Assembly (NCBI GenBank): GCA_965153355.1
Contig: OZ231127.1
Coordinates: 33,480,001 to 33,544,000, forward strand
DNA length: 64,000 nucleotides
Direction of reading: 5' to 3'
DNA from: Flaccisagitta enflata
Taxonomy: Eukaryota; Chaetognatha; Sagittoidea; Aphragmophora
Under the pieces are notes generated by a model. The model was given only the letters and a program-made list of their open reading frames with translations, had not been told where the DNA came from and searched no databases. A program made the position numbers and the translations under genes. Below, one piece after another: positions 52,780 through 64,000 of this stretch (its first letter is position 1; each line of letters starts with the position of its first letter).

Positions 52780-53238
52780 TATGTCACACCACCCAGTTTT
52801 CTCCGATGTATGTCACACAGCCCAGAATTCTCCTATGTATGTCACACCACCCAGTTTTTTCCGATGTATGTCAGACAGTCCAGAATTCTCCAATGTATGT
52901 AACACCACCCAGTTTTCTCCATTGTATGTCACACAGCCCAGAATTCTCTGATATATGAAAGTTGGACAACATTACTACTCCACCACCCAGTTTTCTCCGA
53001 TGTATGTCACACAGCCCAGAATTCTCCAATATATGTCACACCACCCACTTTTCTCCGATGTAGGTCACACAGCCCAGAATTCTCCAATTTTTGTCACATC
53101 ACCCAGTTTTTTCCGATGTATGTCACACAGCCCAGAATTCTCCAATGTATGTCACACCACCCAGTTTTCTCCATTGTATGTCACACAGCCCAGAATTCTC
53201 CAATGTATGGCACACCACCCAGTTTTCTCCATTGTATG
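52780..53238. repeat. 29-bp/58-bp dimeric satellite, array 2
   Basis: Same alternating monomers as 41866-43815, about 15 copies. It is broken at 52958-52982 by GAAAGTTGGACAACATTACT, a sequence that also interrupts array 1 and occurs at 7315. Confidence 0.93.
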
Positions 53239-54989
53239 AAATGTGCAACAAAAAGTATCTTACTAAAAACTTTAGGAAAACGTTTTTGAGAAATAAACTT
53301 AACATATAAAAGTAAAATAAAACATTCAAAAGCTACTCATTTCTGTATAGTATATGCTTCCACTCATATACTTACATATCCAATTTTAGGTACGACCTAA
53401 ATTTAGTGGTTACTGAAATTCAAAACCTTTGGATAAGTAATTTTTATGCAGAAAACAAGACTTTTGTCTTATCTCTCAAACAATTATGATTTTTCATTAT
53501 AGCTATTAGGTTAGGGTATAAATGTTAATGCTGACTTCTGGCATTGACAGGGATAGTCAATTCAGCGAAGGTTAAATCTAGCGAGCGCGCATTGTCGGAA
53601 ATCTGAGCTGGACAACTTCCCTACGTACAAAAGTGATCCGCCTGTCCTAATAAATCATTAGCTATTTCCTGTAGACAATAGCAAAAGTAACACCAACCTT
53701 AAAATCTCTTTTAAGGAACCGCTTATTTCAGTTAAAAATCTCAAAAAACTTGTTGGATCTACTTTCTCTATTCTGTTCTGAGCGCTAACAGCGGCATCGC
53801 CGGCCAATGGAATGCCGTCCGATCAAACTTGTGCATGAGTTCCTTAGGTTGAAAGAGGCAATAATGTACGGGATTTGAGGTCGGACACTGCTTACTTATG
53901 TTATTTTTATATCATTTTCACTGAATTACATCTGTCTGGCTATTTTCATTAACTAATACTATCAATTACCGCCCCAAAATGAGTGGGCTACCTAAAGTTT
54001 CCTGGGCGAAGCGACATGCTGCGTTCATCGTGCGTTCATGAGCCTAAGCGAAAAAATATACTGCGCTGCTGCTGCCGCTGCTGCTAAACTCGTCCCTGCA
54101 GTCACCCTGATCCTGGAAAATGACTCACAAATTTCAGTGAATTGAGGACAGAAAGTTGGTCTATTTTCGAGATTTGAGCCATATGTAGAAGTTTTTATCG
54201 GTGAACTCGAAAATTGACATGGTTATACATTGTTCAAAACATAAAGTATGAGCATCAGCCCGAATTATCAGTCAAAGCAGTCTCTCGCTATTAAATCTAA
54301 TTGAAAAGAAGGAGCTATGGGGATCCGACTCCCTAGCTGTTACCCCTCCTTTCAATTAAACTATGGGGGTGGGAATATGGACAATTTATACTATTTTGTG
54401 TTAAAGAGAAATCTTAATGATTGGAGGAATAGGAATTCATCTTCAAGAAGATATATCATGGGATGATAGGTCACCATGAAGGGGTAAAAAGTACTTTGCC
54501 ATATTTAGAAAAGAATCTAGTTCTCCTTAGAATTTTTTAACATATCCAATTTCTGGTCATCAGTTGGATACCTACACCCTAGATTGAGTTTCGACGCTTT
54601 AAATCCAATACTCAGGTGCAGGCGCGTCCACCAAAAGGTGCCTCCATTGGATATATAATATACTAGAATTGATATTAGTTACTATTGAGATTGATTTGAA
54701 AGACTATCACAAGTCGAAAATTATTGAGGAGAAGCCAATTGACCCACTCACTCAACAATAACCAGTGATAATCTTCCAAGACTTATTATGGTAATATATC
54801 TTTGATTAGAATATTAGCACTGTTTATATCAGGTAGTCCGCCAGCGAATTTGGGGGGTTTCAGCAACGGGAAATGAACGCCAGTTCGGGAACAATGCCAT
54901 ACAACTGTTCATGAACGAGCAAATGAGGCTCTTGGCCAACGATTTTGTTCAGGAAGGGCCCTAAAAAGCACGTTCATGAACGGCAAAAA

Positions 54990-55870
54990 AATCCACTCCA
55001 CCAACGACTCTGTTGGTGGAGTGTATTTTTTTGCTGTTGATGAACGAGTCTATATGAATGTTCATGAACAATGGCATAGTGATGTTGATGAACGATCATT
55101 AGAATGCATTTGATGAACGATTGCTCATAAGAGAATAAAAACTCCACCAGCGACTCTGTTGGTGGAGTGGATTTTTTTGCTGTTGATGAACGAGTCTATA
55201 TGAATGTTCATGAACAATGGCATAGTGATGTTGATGAACGATCATTAGAATGCATTTGATGAACGATTGCTCATAAGAGAATAAAAACTCCACCAGCGAC
55301 TCTGTTGGTGGAGTGGATTTTTTTGCTATTGATGAACGAGTCTATATGAATGTTCATGAACAATGGCATGGTGATGTTGAAGAACGATCATTAAAATGCA
55401 TTTGATGAACGATTGCTCATAAGAAAAAAAAAAACTCTACCAACAACTGTTGGTGGAGTGGATTTCTTTGCTGTTGATGAACGAGTCTATATGAATGTTC
55501 ATGAACAATAGCATGGTGATGTTGAAGAATGATCATTAAAATGCATTTGATGAACGATTGCTCATAAGAGAATAAAAACTCCACCAGCGACTCTGTTGGT
55601 GGAGTGGATTTCTTTGCTGTTGATGAACGAGTCTATATGAATGTTCATGAACAATGGCATGGTGATGTTGAAGAACGATCATTAAAATGCATTTGATGAA
55701 CGATTGCTCATAAGAAAAAAAAAAACTCTACCAACGACTGTTGGTGGAGTGGATTTTTTTGCTGTTGATGAACGAGTCTATATGAATGTTCATGAACAAT
55801 GGCATGGTGATGTTGAAGAACGATCATAAAAATGCATTTGATGAACGATTGCTCATAAGAAAAAAAACTA
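54990..55870. repeat. 146-bp satellite, six copies, hairpin in each
   Basis: GTTGGTGGAGTG recurs at 55012, 55158, 55304, 55449, 55595 and 55740, a 145-146-base period. Each monomer has a CTCCACCAAC/GTTGGTGGAG stem. Changes in the left arm keep G:U pairing. Each monomer also carries TGATGAACGA and TGTTCATGAACA motifs. Confidence 0.93.
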
Positions 55871-55879
55871 CCAAACCCA

Positions 55880-56057
<178 letters not shown>

Positions 56058-56297
56058 AACTAGATCATCTCAGACCGATGGACCGATGGACCAACAGTCT
56101 GATGAACAGACAAAGCCTCTTAGATAATCTCTTCTCCAATTAAAACTAGACAGGACACTTGGCCACCCAAGTCGAGTGCGGGTGAGTAATGGCAGTATTT
56201 GAGTTACGTTTGGATAGTAGCAGTGAGGTCAAAGACAGTAAAAACATAAAAGAAATAACAATCGCAAAGGAGTTGCCGGTACCCGGTGGATGGTCAA

Positions 56298-56870
56298 AGG
56301 TATAGTAGATCTCGTCTAGACTTGAGATAACGGGGGCAAGTACTATGGAAGAACAAATAAAACTAGAGGGCTGATGATTGGAATTTAAACTAACAAAGGA
56401 ATAATTTATTCCCTATGATACTTGGTTGCCATGGAAACGCAGTTCCATGTATTTATGCTAAAATAGTAATATTTTGAGAAATTTTTTGAGGGAATATTGC
56501 TTAAAATTAAATTTGCTACAATTTTCCCACAGTATGTTCTGTAAGAATATTGCTCGTTTGGCCATTGCTAGGGAGCGTATCCATGTGTGACAACCCCTAG
56601 CAACCGCTAAACGAGCAACATTCATACAGAACATACTGTAAGAAAGTTGTAGAAAATTTGATTTTAAGCAATGTTCCCTAAAAAAATTTCTCAAAATATT
56701 GATACTTTAGCCTAAATACATAGAAATGTGTTTCCATGGCAACCAACTATCATGGGCAATGAATCATCATTTAATTAGTCTATGTTCCAAATATCAATCC
56801 CCTGGCTTCATTTGTTAATCTACAATGCTTGCCCCCGTTATCTCAAGTATAGACAAGATCTACTGTACCT
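56298..56870. mobile_element. Foldback element, short relative of 47396-48573
   Basis: The termini are TAGTAGATCTCGTCTAGACT and the inverse (TATAGACAAGATCTACTGTA). Arms of about 280 bases share GTATGTTCTGTAAGAATATT and TTGCCATGGAAACGC with the longer element and meet near GTGTGACAACCCCTAGCAAC. Confidence 0.85.
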
Positions 56871-56962
56871 GATGCCCCTAAATAAGTGTATGTGGGGTTG
56901 AGATAGTGAGAGGGTCAGTGGCCCCGAAGAGAAAGAGGAGAAAATTCCCTAAATGTTATAAT

Positions 56963-57260
56963 TGCAAAAGCGTTACATGGTCAGCGGTACCTGATGCCCC
57001 TAAGTTAGTGTACACAGGTATGTGATGGTAATAGGGGCAGCGGCCCCAAAGAGGACAATGACCTATGCTGAGTGTGGATTTTGACATGGAGTCTTTGATT
57101 TGATCATTGAGGCTGAAACTTGAGCCTTAAGGCTGGAATTTGAGCCTAGAGACTTGAGGCTGGAACATGAGCCTCAAAGATCAAAGGAATCTGAGCCTTG
57201 AGGCAGGTATCTGAGCCTTGAGGCTGGAATCTTAGCCGCAAGACTGGGATCTGAGCGAGG
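56963..57260. repeat. Composite repeat: GC-rich core plus ~20-bp units
   Basis: A forward core (GCAAAAGCGTTACATGGTCA to GACCTATGCTG, 56963-57070) is followed by GAGGCTGGAATTTGAGCCT-type units. A partial core precedes it at 56868-56935. It runs into a (GAA)n tract. Confidence 0.75.
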
Positions 57261-57297
57261 AGAAGAAGAAGAAAGGGATGAGAAAGAGGAAGAGGGA

Positions 57298-57405
57298 GAA
57301 GAAGAAGAAGAAGAAGAAGAAGAAGAAGAAGAAGAAGAAGAAGAAGAAGAAGAAGAAGAAGAAGAAGAAGAAGAAGAAGAAGAAGAAGAAAAAGAAAAAA
57401 AAAAA
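57298..57405. repeat. (GAA)n microsatellite
   Basis: About 30 GAA units plus purine-only flanks (57250-57480). The Lys- and Phe-rich open frames over it are artefacts. A GTCC/GTTGG-type GTCGCG-family fragment follows at 57545-57675. Confidence 0.92.
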
Positions 57406-57884
57406 GAGGAAGATAGGGAAGAAGAAGATAAGGAAGAAGATAAAAAAGAAGAAGAGAATGAGCAAAAAGAAGAAAATGAAGGCCACGGTTACATCTTTAG
57501 AAAATAGTGATGACGGTGATACCCTTGCATTGATTCCCATTTCTAGATGCGTCCGTCAGGAACGCATCTCTATCAGTGGGTCTGTCTGTCCTTCCGTCCG
57601 TCTGTCCGTTGGTTGGTTGGTTGGTCAGTCCGTCCGTCCGTCCGTCCGTCCGTCCGTCCATCCGTCCGTCTGTTACGCTGTGCAAAAATCGCGTTTCTCG
57701 ACGTTTTTGGGCCTCGATGAAAATTACGATGAACCTGAACCTGATTCCAATGACAAGGAGGACGACGATGCAAAAATTGATGCTAATGATGAAGATATGT
57801 ATGATATCGCGATCTAAAATCAAGCATGGATGAGAAAGAAATAGGGAAAAGAAACCTTGACGCCACTTCATTGCAAAACACCTT

Positions 57885-58378
<494 letters not shown>

Positions 58379-58480
58379 TTGAGCGGAAAGGCAAAAACAA
58401 TTTCTAATTAAAGAAACAACAAGACTCCCTTCCCCGATTATTCAAGTTTTCAATATTTTTAAAACCATGTAGTTTCCTTG

Positions 58481-58483
<3 letters not shown>

Positions 58484-58547
<64 letters not shown>

Positions 58548-58677
58548 AAGATTTAATCATTCCCCGCCGCTTAGCTAGGTTCATGAAAGTCAATGTATGC
58601 TCGCAGCTTTGATTTAACAAAACTCTAGAATCTATGTTGATCAGGACCTTTGAAATTGCCTGAGTGCGTTTGTGTGC

Positions 58678-58736
<59 letters not shown>
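58484..58736. repeat. Two (CT)n microsatellites
   Basis: CT tracts at 58484-58545 and 58680-58736, separated by unique sequence. Confidence 0.95.
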
Positions 58737-58738
<2 letters not shown>

Positions 58739-58789
58739 AATTTCGGTTCGACGCACTTTTCCTTGAGGAGAGCAAATGAACAAATAGTC

Positions 58790-59926
58790 GCAAAAGCGTT
58801 AGATGGTCAGCGGTGCCCGTTGCCCTTATGTAAGTGAATGTGGGTGTGAAATGGTTAAAGGGGCAGCGGCCCCAAAGGGGCCAATGACCTATGCTGTTTT
58901 CATTTGAGCCTCAAGGCTGGAATTAGGACCTGGAGGCTAGAATTGGGGCTTTGAGGCTGGGATTTGAGCCTCAAGGCAGGGATTTGAGCCTTGAGGCTGA
59001 GGTTTGAGCCTTGAGGCTGGGATTTGAGCCCCAAGGCTGGGATTTGAGCCCCAAGGCTGGGATTTGAGCCTCGAGACAGGGAATTGAGCCTCAAGGCAGG
59101 GATTTGAGCTTTAAGGCTGGGAATTGAGCCTCTGGGCTGGGATTTGAGCCTCAAGGCTTGGATTTAAGCCTCGAGACTGGAATTTGAGCCTCAAGACTGA
59201 GTTTTGAGCTTCAAGGTTGGGGCTTGAGCTTTGAAGCTGGGATTTGAGCCTCGAGGCTAGGATTTGGGCCTCGAGACTAGGATTGGGCCTCTCGGGGGGG
59301 GGGGGGGACGAAGAAGAAGAAGGAGGAGGAGGAGAAGGAGAAATTTCCCCTATGTGTAATAGTCGCAAAAGCGTTAGATGTTCAGCAGTACTCGTGCCCT
59401 GCCTAAGTAGGTTTGGGTGAAGTTGAGGGGAGCAGCGCCGGGGTCGATGACCTATGCCACACATGGGGATTTTCTCCTCTCCTTCTCCTCCTCCTCCCTC
59501 AAATCCTGCCTCTGCCCAAATCCCAGTCTCGAGGCCCAAATCCAGTCTTGAGGCCCAAATCCCAGCCTCAAGGCCCAAATCCGAGCCTCAAGGCCCAAAT
59601 CTTAGCCTGGAGGCTGAGATTTGGGCCTCAAAACCGGGATCTGGGCCTCTTGGCTGAGATTTTGATGTTGAGGCTGAGATTTGGGCTTCAAGACTGAAAT
59701 CTGGGCCTCCGGGCTAGGATTTAGGCCTTGAGGCTAGGATTTGGGCCATGAGGCTTGGATTTGGGCCTCAAGACTGGGATTTGGGCCTCGAGACTGAAAT
59801 TTGGGCCTCGAGACTGGGATTTGAGGGGGGGGACGTAGAAGGAGAAGAAGGAGGAGAAGGAGAAAATCCCCCATATGTGTGAAAGCATAGGTCATCGACC
59901 CCTTCGGGGCCGCTGCCCAAAAAGGA
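58790..59926. repeat. Composite repeat complex: three cores and opposing minisatellites
   Basis: A forward core (58790-58891) is followed by GAGGCTGGGATTTGAGCC units (58900-59290), poly-G and GGA units. A second forward core (59363-59455) is followed by CAAATCCCAGTCTCGAGGCC units (59500-59600), then inverted units (59605-59825). An inverted core (59884-59926) closes the complex. The minisatellite switches strand at about 59600. Confidence 0.82.
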
Positions 59927-60028
59927 GGAAGAAAAGATAGAAGGGAAGGAGAAACAAAAGGCAAAAATAGATGCGGAGAAAAATGGAGAACCAGTCCGAA
60001 AGAAAGACAGAAAGAAAGAAAGAAGTTG

Positions 60029-60040
60029 TTGTGGTTGTGT

Positions 60041-60109
<69 letters not shown>

Positions 60110-60113
60110 CTGA

Positions 60114-60195
<82 letters not shown>

Positions 60196-60216
60196 GAATT
60201 GTTGTTGTTGTAGTAG
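60029..60216. repeat. (GTT)n microsatellite
   Basis: Two GTT blocks split by TTTCTGATG at about 60107, together about 185 bases. Confidence 0.95.
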
Positions 60217-60715
60217 TTGTGTGATGACGGCAATGTTGGTGCGATCGGCAAAAATTTCCTAAAGGTCTAGTCAAAACTGTCTCGGATTTTATGTCTAAGG
60301 CTGCTTTACTGACATCCTTTTCATTGTTTAGTGCGAGAAATGAGCCAGCGTGGACGTCCCCTGGCCCTCTAGTCGTTCGCTCATGATAAGAAACGCGATT
60401 TTCTTTTAATCTTTTTTTTGTTTATCTATTTATGATTTACCGGTGTTACATTGCTTTGATCTGTATTGGAACAATGGCATAATCGTCTTTTTGCAGTCCA
60501 AATATCTGCTAGCTTTGTAACTGCCCCTTGATTGTATATTTTCATGAATATACGTCTTACTACTACGATTACAAAAGCACTCAAAACTGAAGGGAAGTCG
60601 CTAAATAGAATCATTAAATTTTTTCAAAAAACACTTTTTTTCTCCCAAATTTTTTTCTTTTTGCCTAGAAATTATTTTTGGAAATTCTGCAAGAATTTAA
60701 GCGGAAAATAAAAAT

Positions 60716-60925
60716 TATAAATATCTTGACGATATTTTGATTGCTTCAGCCACAAAAGAAGAGCATCTCGAGGACTTGGAGCGTGTCTTCAAGATTTTGG
60801 AAGAGAATGGTCTCGTGGTGAACAGGAAAAAGTGTATCCTGGGGGCGTTATCAGTCGAATTTCTGGGCCATCTCGTCGACGCAAATGGTATCCGTCCCAC
60901 AGTGGCAGTTGATCAAGCATTAATG
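60716..60925 (+). pseudogene. Gypsy-like (LTR) reverse transcriptase fragment
   Basis: The frame reads YLDDILIASATKEEHLEDLE, then RVFKILEENGLVVNRKKC, then EFLGHLVDANGIRPT. This is the catalytic YxDD block and the adjoining segment of Ty3/gypsy reverse transcriptases, which copy retrotransposon RNA into DNA. Only about 70 residues survive. A stop precedes the block at 60698-60700 and unrelated sequence follows before a stop at 60968. No LTR, protease, RNase H or integrase sequence is adjacent. Confidence 0.85.
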
Positions 60926-61688
60926 ATTTCGAGATTTCTTATTTATTGGGTAGGTGTATACGTAACTTAGCTCTAGACATGATCTCAGACATGGCAGACG
61001 CATAGGTGAGATGGTATGCCACTAAAAAGCCAAAATTGACATGGCGCGTTACCGCCCCAAGGAGGCCTCCGTGTATCATATTAGGACGCCAAAATGTTTC
61101 AAATACCTTTAGATCATCATTGTACATGTTGTCGTGGTCGACCATGGGCACACGGCATGGCAGTGTCAACTTTTCTGTATTTGTCTTTAAGCGATTTCGT
61201 CGCGGTTCGTCGCAACAACACAATAAAACTGATATCATTTTTCGGTTGTCCATGGGTGTAAGTTTCATCATGGTTGTGGCAAGCGGTGGCGACGCAGAAA
61301 AACGCGCGTATTTTACTTTAGAAAATTTACTTGGCTTCTAGATTTGCGAGAGAAGAATCTTATGGAGGCGGTAAAACCTGTATCCTATATCTCGATTGAA
61401 TCAGTACTGAGATTTTGACGTCAGATTCACTATTGGGAGTACAGACTGACATGAACAAGTAAGGATATGATTTGACCGTTCAGTTGTTGAGCTCAAAATG
61501 TATGGATATTACCTTCCAAATTCATTCTTTATTCACCTAGCCTCTTTTGGAGTACACAGCAATATCAGACCGACCGACCGACCGACTGACCAACGAGCAT
61601 ACCCGCTGCTTGATGCATCAAAAAAAAAAAAAATGGAACAAACAAACGCGTAAAAAAAGGGTGAACGTAAGAAAGAAGAAAAGATCCA

Positions 61689-61835
61689 ACAAAAGGCTGG
61701 ATACACGGCAATACAGTCGCGGACGGTTGGGCAGAATCCGTAATGCGGAAACCACTTGCAATTTAACAGTATTTCTTACCGACCTACCGACATGGCAAGT
61801 TCTAGAGTCGCGTGTCCGCGACTAAAAAAAAAAAA
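61689..61835 (-). mobile_element. GTCGCG-family repeat, compact copy
   Basis: From ACAAAAGGCTGGATACACGG to GTCGCGTGTCCGCGAC followed by T and a run of A. It matches 33090-33234 along its length. The A run at this end is longer than in other copies. Confidence 0.8.
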
Positions 61836-61854
61836 GAAACGGGTGGAAATAATG

Positions 61855-62032
61855 AATGAATGAATGAATGAATGGAAGAAAGGAAGAAAGGAAGAAAGAA
61901 TAATGATGAATGAATGAATGAATGAATGAATGAAATGAATGAATGAACAAATGAATAAATGAAAGAAAGAAAGGGACGAAGCAAGGAAGAAAGAAAGAAA
62001 ACAGAAAAAGGACGGAAAGAAGAAAGAAAGAT

Positions 62033-62075
<43 letters not shown>

Positions 62076-62077
62076 AC

Positions 62078-62128
<51 letters not shown>

Positions 62129-62188
62129 GAGAAAGAAAGAAAAGGAAAGAAAGAAAAGGAAAGAAAGAAAAGGAAAGAAAGAAAGAAT
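61855..62188. repeat. (GAAT)n and (GAAA)n microsatellites
   Basis: GAAT units (61855-61960) pass into GAAA units (61966-62188) with scattered variants. They run directly into a GC-rich core. Confidence 0.92.
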
Positions 62189-62189
62189 A

Positions 62190-62683
62190 GTCGCAAAAGC
62201 GTTACATGGTCAGCGGTACCCCTTAGTGTATGTGGGAATGAGATTATGAGAGGGGCAGCGGCCCCGGAGGGGCCGATGACCTATGATTCCACATAGGACA
62301 ATTTTCTCCGGTTTGAGAGGGCTGGTTTGGAGGGCTGAGAGGCCTGATTTTGGGTCTGAAAGGTCTGATTTAGAGTCTGAGAGGCGTGGTTTGGGGTCTG
62401 AGAAGCTTGATTTGGGGTCTGAAAGGCCTGATTTGGGTCTGAGAGGTCTAATTTGGAGTCTGAAAAGCCTGATTAGGGGTCTGAGGCCTGATTTGGGTCT
62501 GAGAGGCTTGATTTGAGGTCAGTAAGGTCTGATTTGGGGTCTGAAAGGCCTGATATGGGGTCTGAGAGGCCTTATTTGAGGCTTGCAGGAGGGGGGGACG
62601 GACAGACGGAAAACGGAAACTGGAGAAAATTGCCCTATGTGGAATCATAGGTCATCGGCCCCTCCAGGGCCGCTGCCCAAAAG
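62190..62683. repeat. Composite repeat: core, 24-bp minisatellite, inverted core
   Basis: A forward core (62190-62285), about 13 units of the type GGTCTGAGAGGCCTGATTTG (62310-62580), and an inverted core (62640-62683). The cores also share an inverted GATTCCACATAGG / CCTATGTGGAATC flank, making this the clearest complete example of the family. Confidence 0.88.
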
Positions 62684-62684
62684 G

Positions 62685-62721
62685 AAAGAAAGAAAGAAAA
62701 GGAAAGAAAGAAAGAAAAGGA

Positions 62722-62756
<35 letters not shown>

Positions 62757-62790
62757 GAAGAAAGAAAGAAAGAAAGAAAGAAATAATGAC

Positions 62791-62845
<55 letters not shown>

Positions 62846-62874
62846 AATAATGACAGAAAGAAAGAAAGAAAGAA

Positions 62875-62906
<32 letters not shown>

Positions 62907-62915
62907 AATAATGAC

Positions 62916-62974
<59 letters not shown>

Positions 62975-62975
62975 A
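62685..62975. repeat. (GAAA)n microsatellite
   Basis: GAAA units interrupted three times by the same AATAATGACA phrase (62781, 62847, 62908), which indicates duplication of a larger ~64-base unit. Confidence 0.92.
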
Positions 62976-63879
62976 TGAACGAACGAAAAGTCAAGGGAAC
63001 AGAATTGTGGTCCAGTACACACAGCAACGTACCAGTAATGGCGGCTGTCGCCGTGAGGAAAAAAGTCGTAAACAATGGTCACTTTTCACTATGCTTTTGT
63101 CTTCAGTCGCTGAATTTTTTTTTATTTGTTAGATCAAATCAAAAGCAGTTGAATGTATTGATTGCACTGAAAATCAAAGAAAAATAGAACTGAGCCAAAT
63201 GAGCTAGATGAGCTGAAATAATCAAAATATTTCAACCAGACAACCAGCTTTGCTCACTGACATGCTTTCTTGTATTTGCTTGCTTAAATCAAAACATTAA
63301 TTTATTCACCCTTTTTTAAAAAAGAGAAAAAGAGCAAGTTAAATGAGCTAAATGAGCCAGAATACTTAAAAACACCCTCACAGATGAGCAGCTCTGTTCA
63401 CTGATATTTTTTTTTATTTGCTTGGTTAAACAAGTATAAAAATATCTATTCATTTATTGTATTTGAAATCAGAAAGAATAGACAGAGCTAAGTGAGCTAA
63501 ATGAGCAAAAATGTTCAAAAACGCCCTCATAGATGAGCAGCTGTGCTCATAAACATGTTTTTTTGTATTTGCATGCTCAAGTAAACATAAATACACTTCT
63601 TTATTGATCCTACAAAAAAATGAAAAAAAAAGTTGAAAAAAATTTCATTCGAATTTTTCGTAAATAAATCTTTAAAAAATCATAGCGTGAAAAATATTTG
63701 GCATAGAGCATTCTGCTTGGCGCCAAATGAAAGAGAATAATTTAATTTATTTACACTATTAATTTCATCGGAGGCCTCAATCAGCCGGATGAGATGCTCA
63801 ACTTCCCCATAAGAAAATGAAAACCCTGTTTCTCTCGAATATGTCAAAAAGTCAAAGACTGACTTCGACTTTTTTCCCG

Positions 63880-63997
<118 letters not shown>

Positions 63998-64000
63998 TTT

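Noticed and set aside
60939-61271. 110-codon minus-strand frame beside the reverse transcriptase fragment
   Set aside because: The sequence is protein-like in places, but I recognise no domain. It is opposite in strand to the RT block and the plus strand is open over the same stretch. It may be a degenerate repeat.

Overview
The window is animal nuclear DNA. It carries four spliced protein genes on the plus strand, with short exons separated by long introns full of repeats. The PGC-1 coactivator family is known only from animals, which points to a metazoan. The heavy load of microsatellites, short inverted-repeat transposons and minisatellites fits an invertebrate, but nothing here fixes the phylum. 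All gene models come from hand-matching exon translations, GT/AG splice sites and intron phase; every junction given keeps the reading frame.

Layout: (1) 1-6286, repeat-rich DNA without a recognisable exon. (2) 6287-11244, a PGC-1/PPARGC1-family transcriptional coactivator: five exons, a C-terminal RRM and a splice-made LXXLL motif; further 5' exons may lie outside. (3) 11966-15700, a complete four-exon DNAJB6-type J-domain chaperone, followed by tandem copies of its own last coding segment. (4) 18568-45176, a complete eight-exon CDK9 (PITALRE kinase, catalytic subunit of P-TEFb) with a 16.3 kb third intron and a novel His/Gly-rich tail. (5) 46978 to at least 51193, the first three exons of an MFSD10-like transporter whose remaining exons I could not find before the window ends. 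(6) 51194-64000, repeat-dominated DNA holding a lone gypsy-like reverse transcriptase fragment.

The genes do not form a pathway. PGC-1 and CDK9 both act on RNA polymerase II transcription, DNAJB6 suppresses aggregation, and the MFS gene is a membrane carrier. The neighbourhood is mainly useful as a synteny block.

The less ordinary content is in the repeats. There are hAT-like MITEs with readable 8-bp target duplications; a mariner-like foldback nested in another foldback with the empty site visible in the opposite arm; a 1.47 kb inverted repeat within CDK9 intron 3; a 29-bp dimeric satellite at two loci, each preceded by the same hairpin; a 146-bp satellite with a conserved stem in every monomer; and a composite family in which a GC-rich core borders private 20-24-bp minisatellites. 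Several microsatellites begin within a few bases of a 5' splice site.
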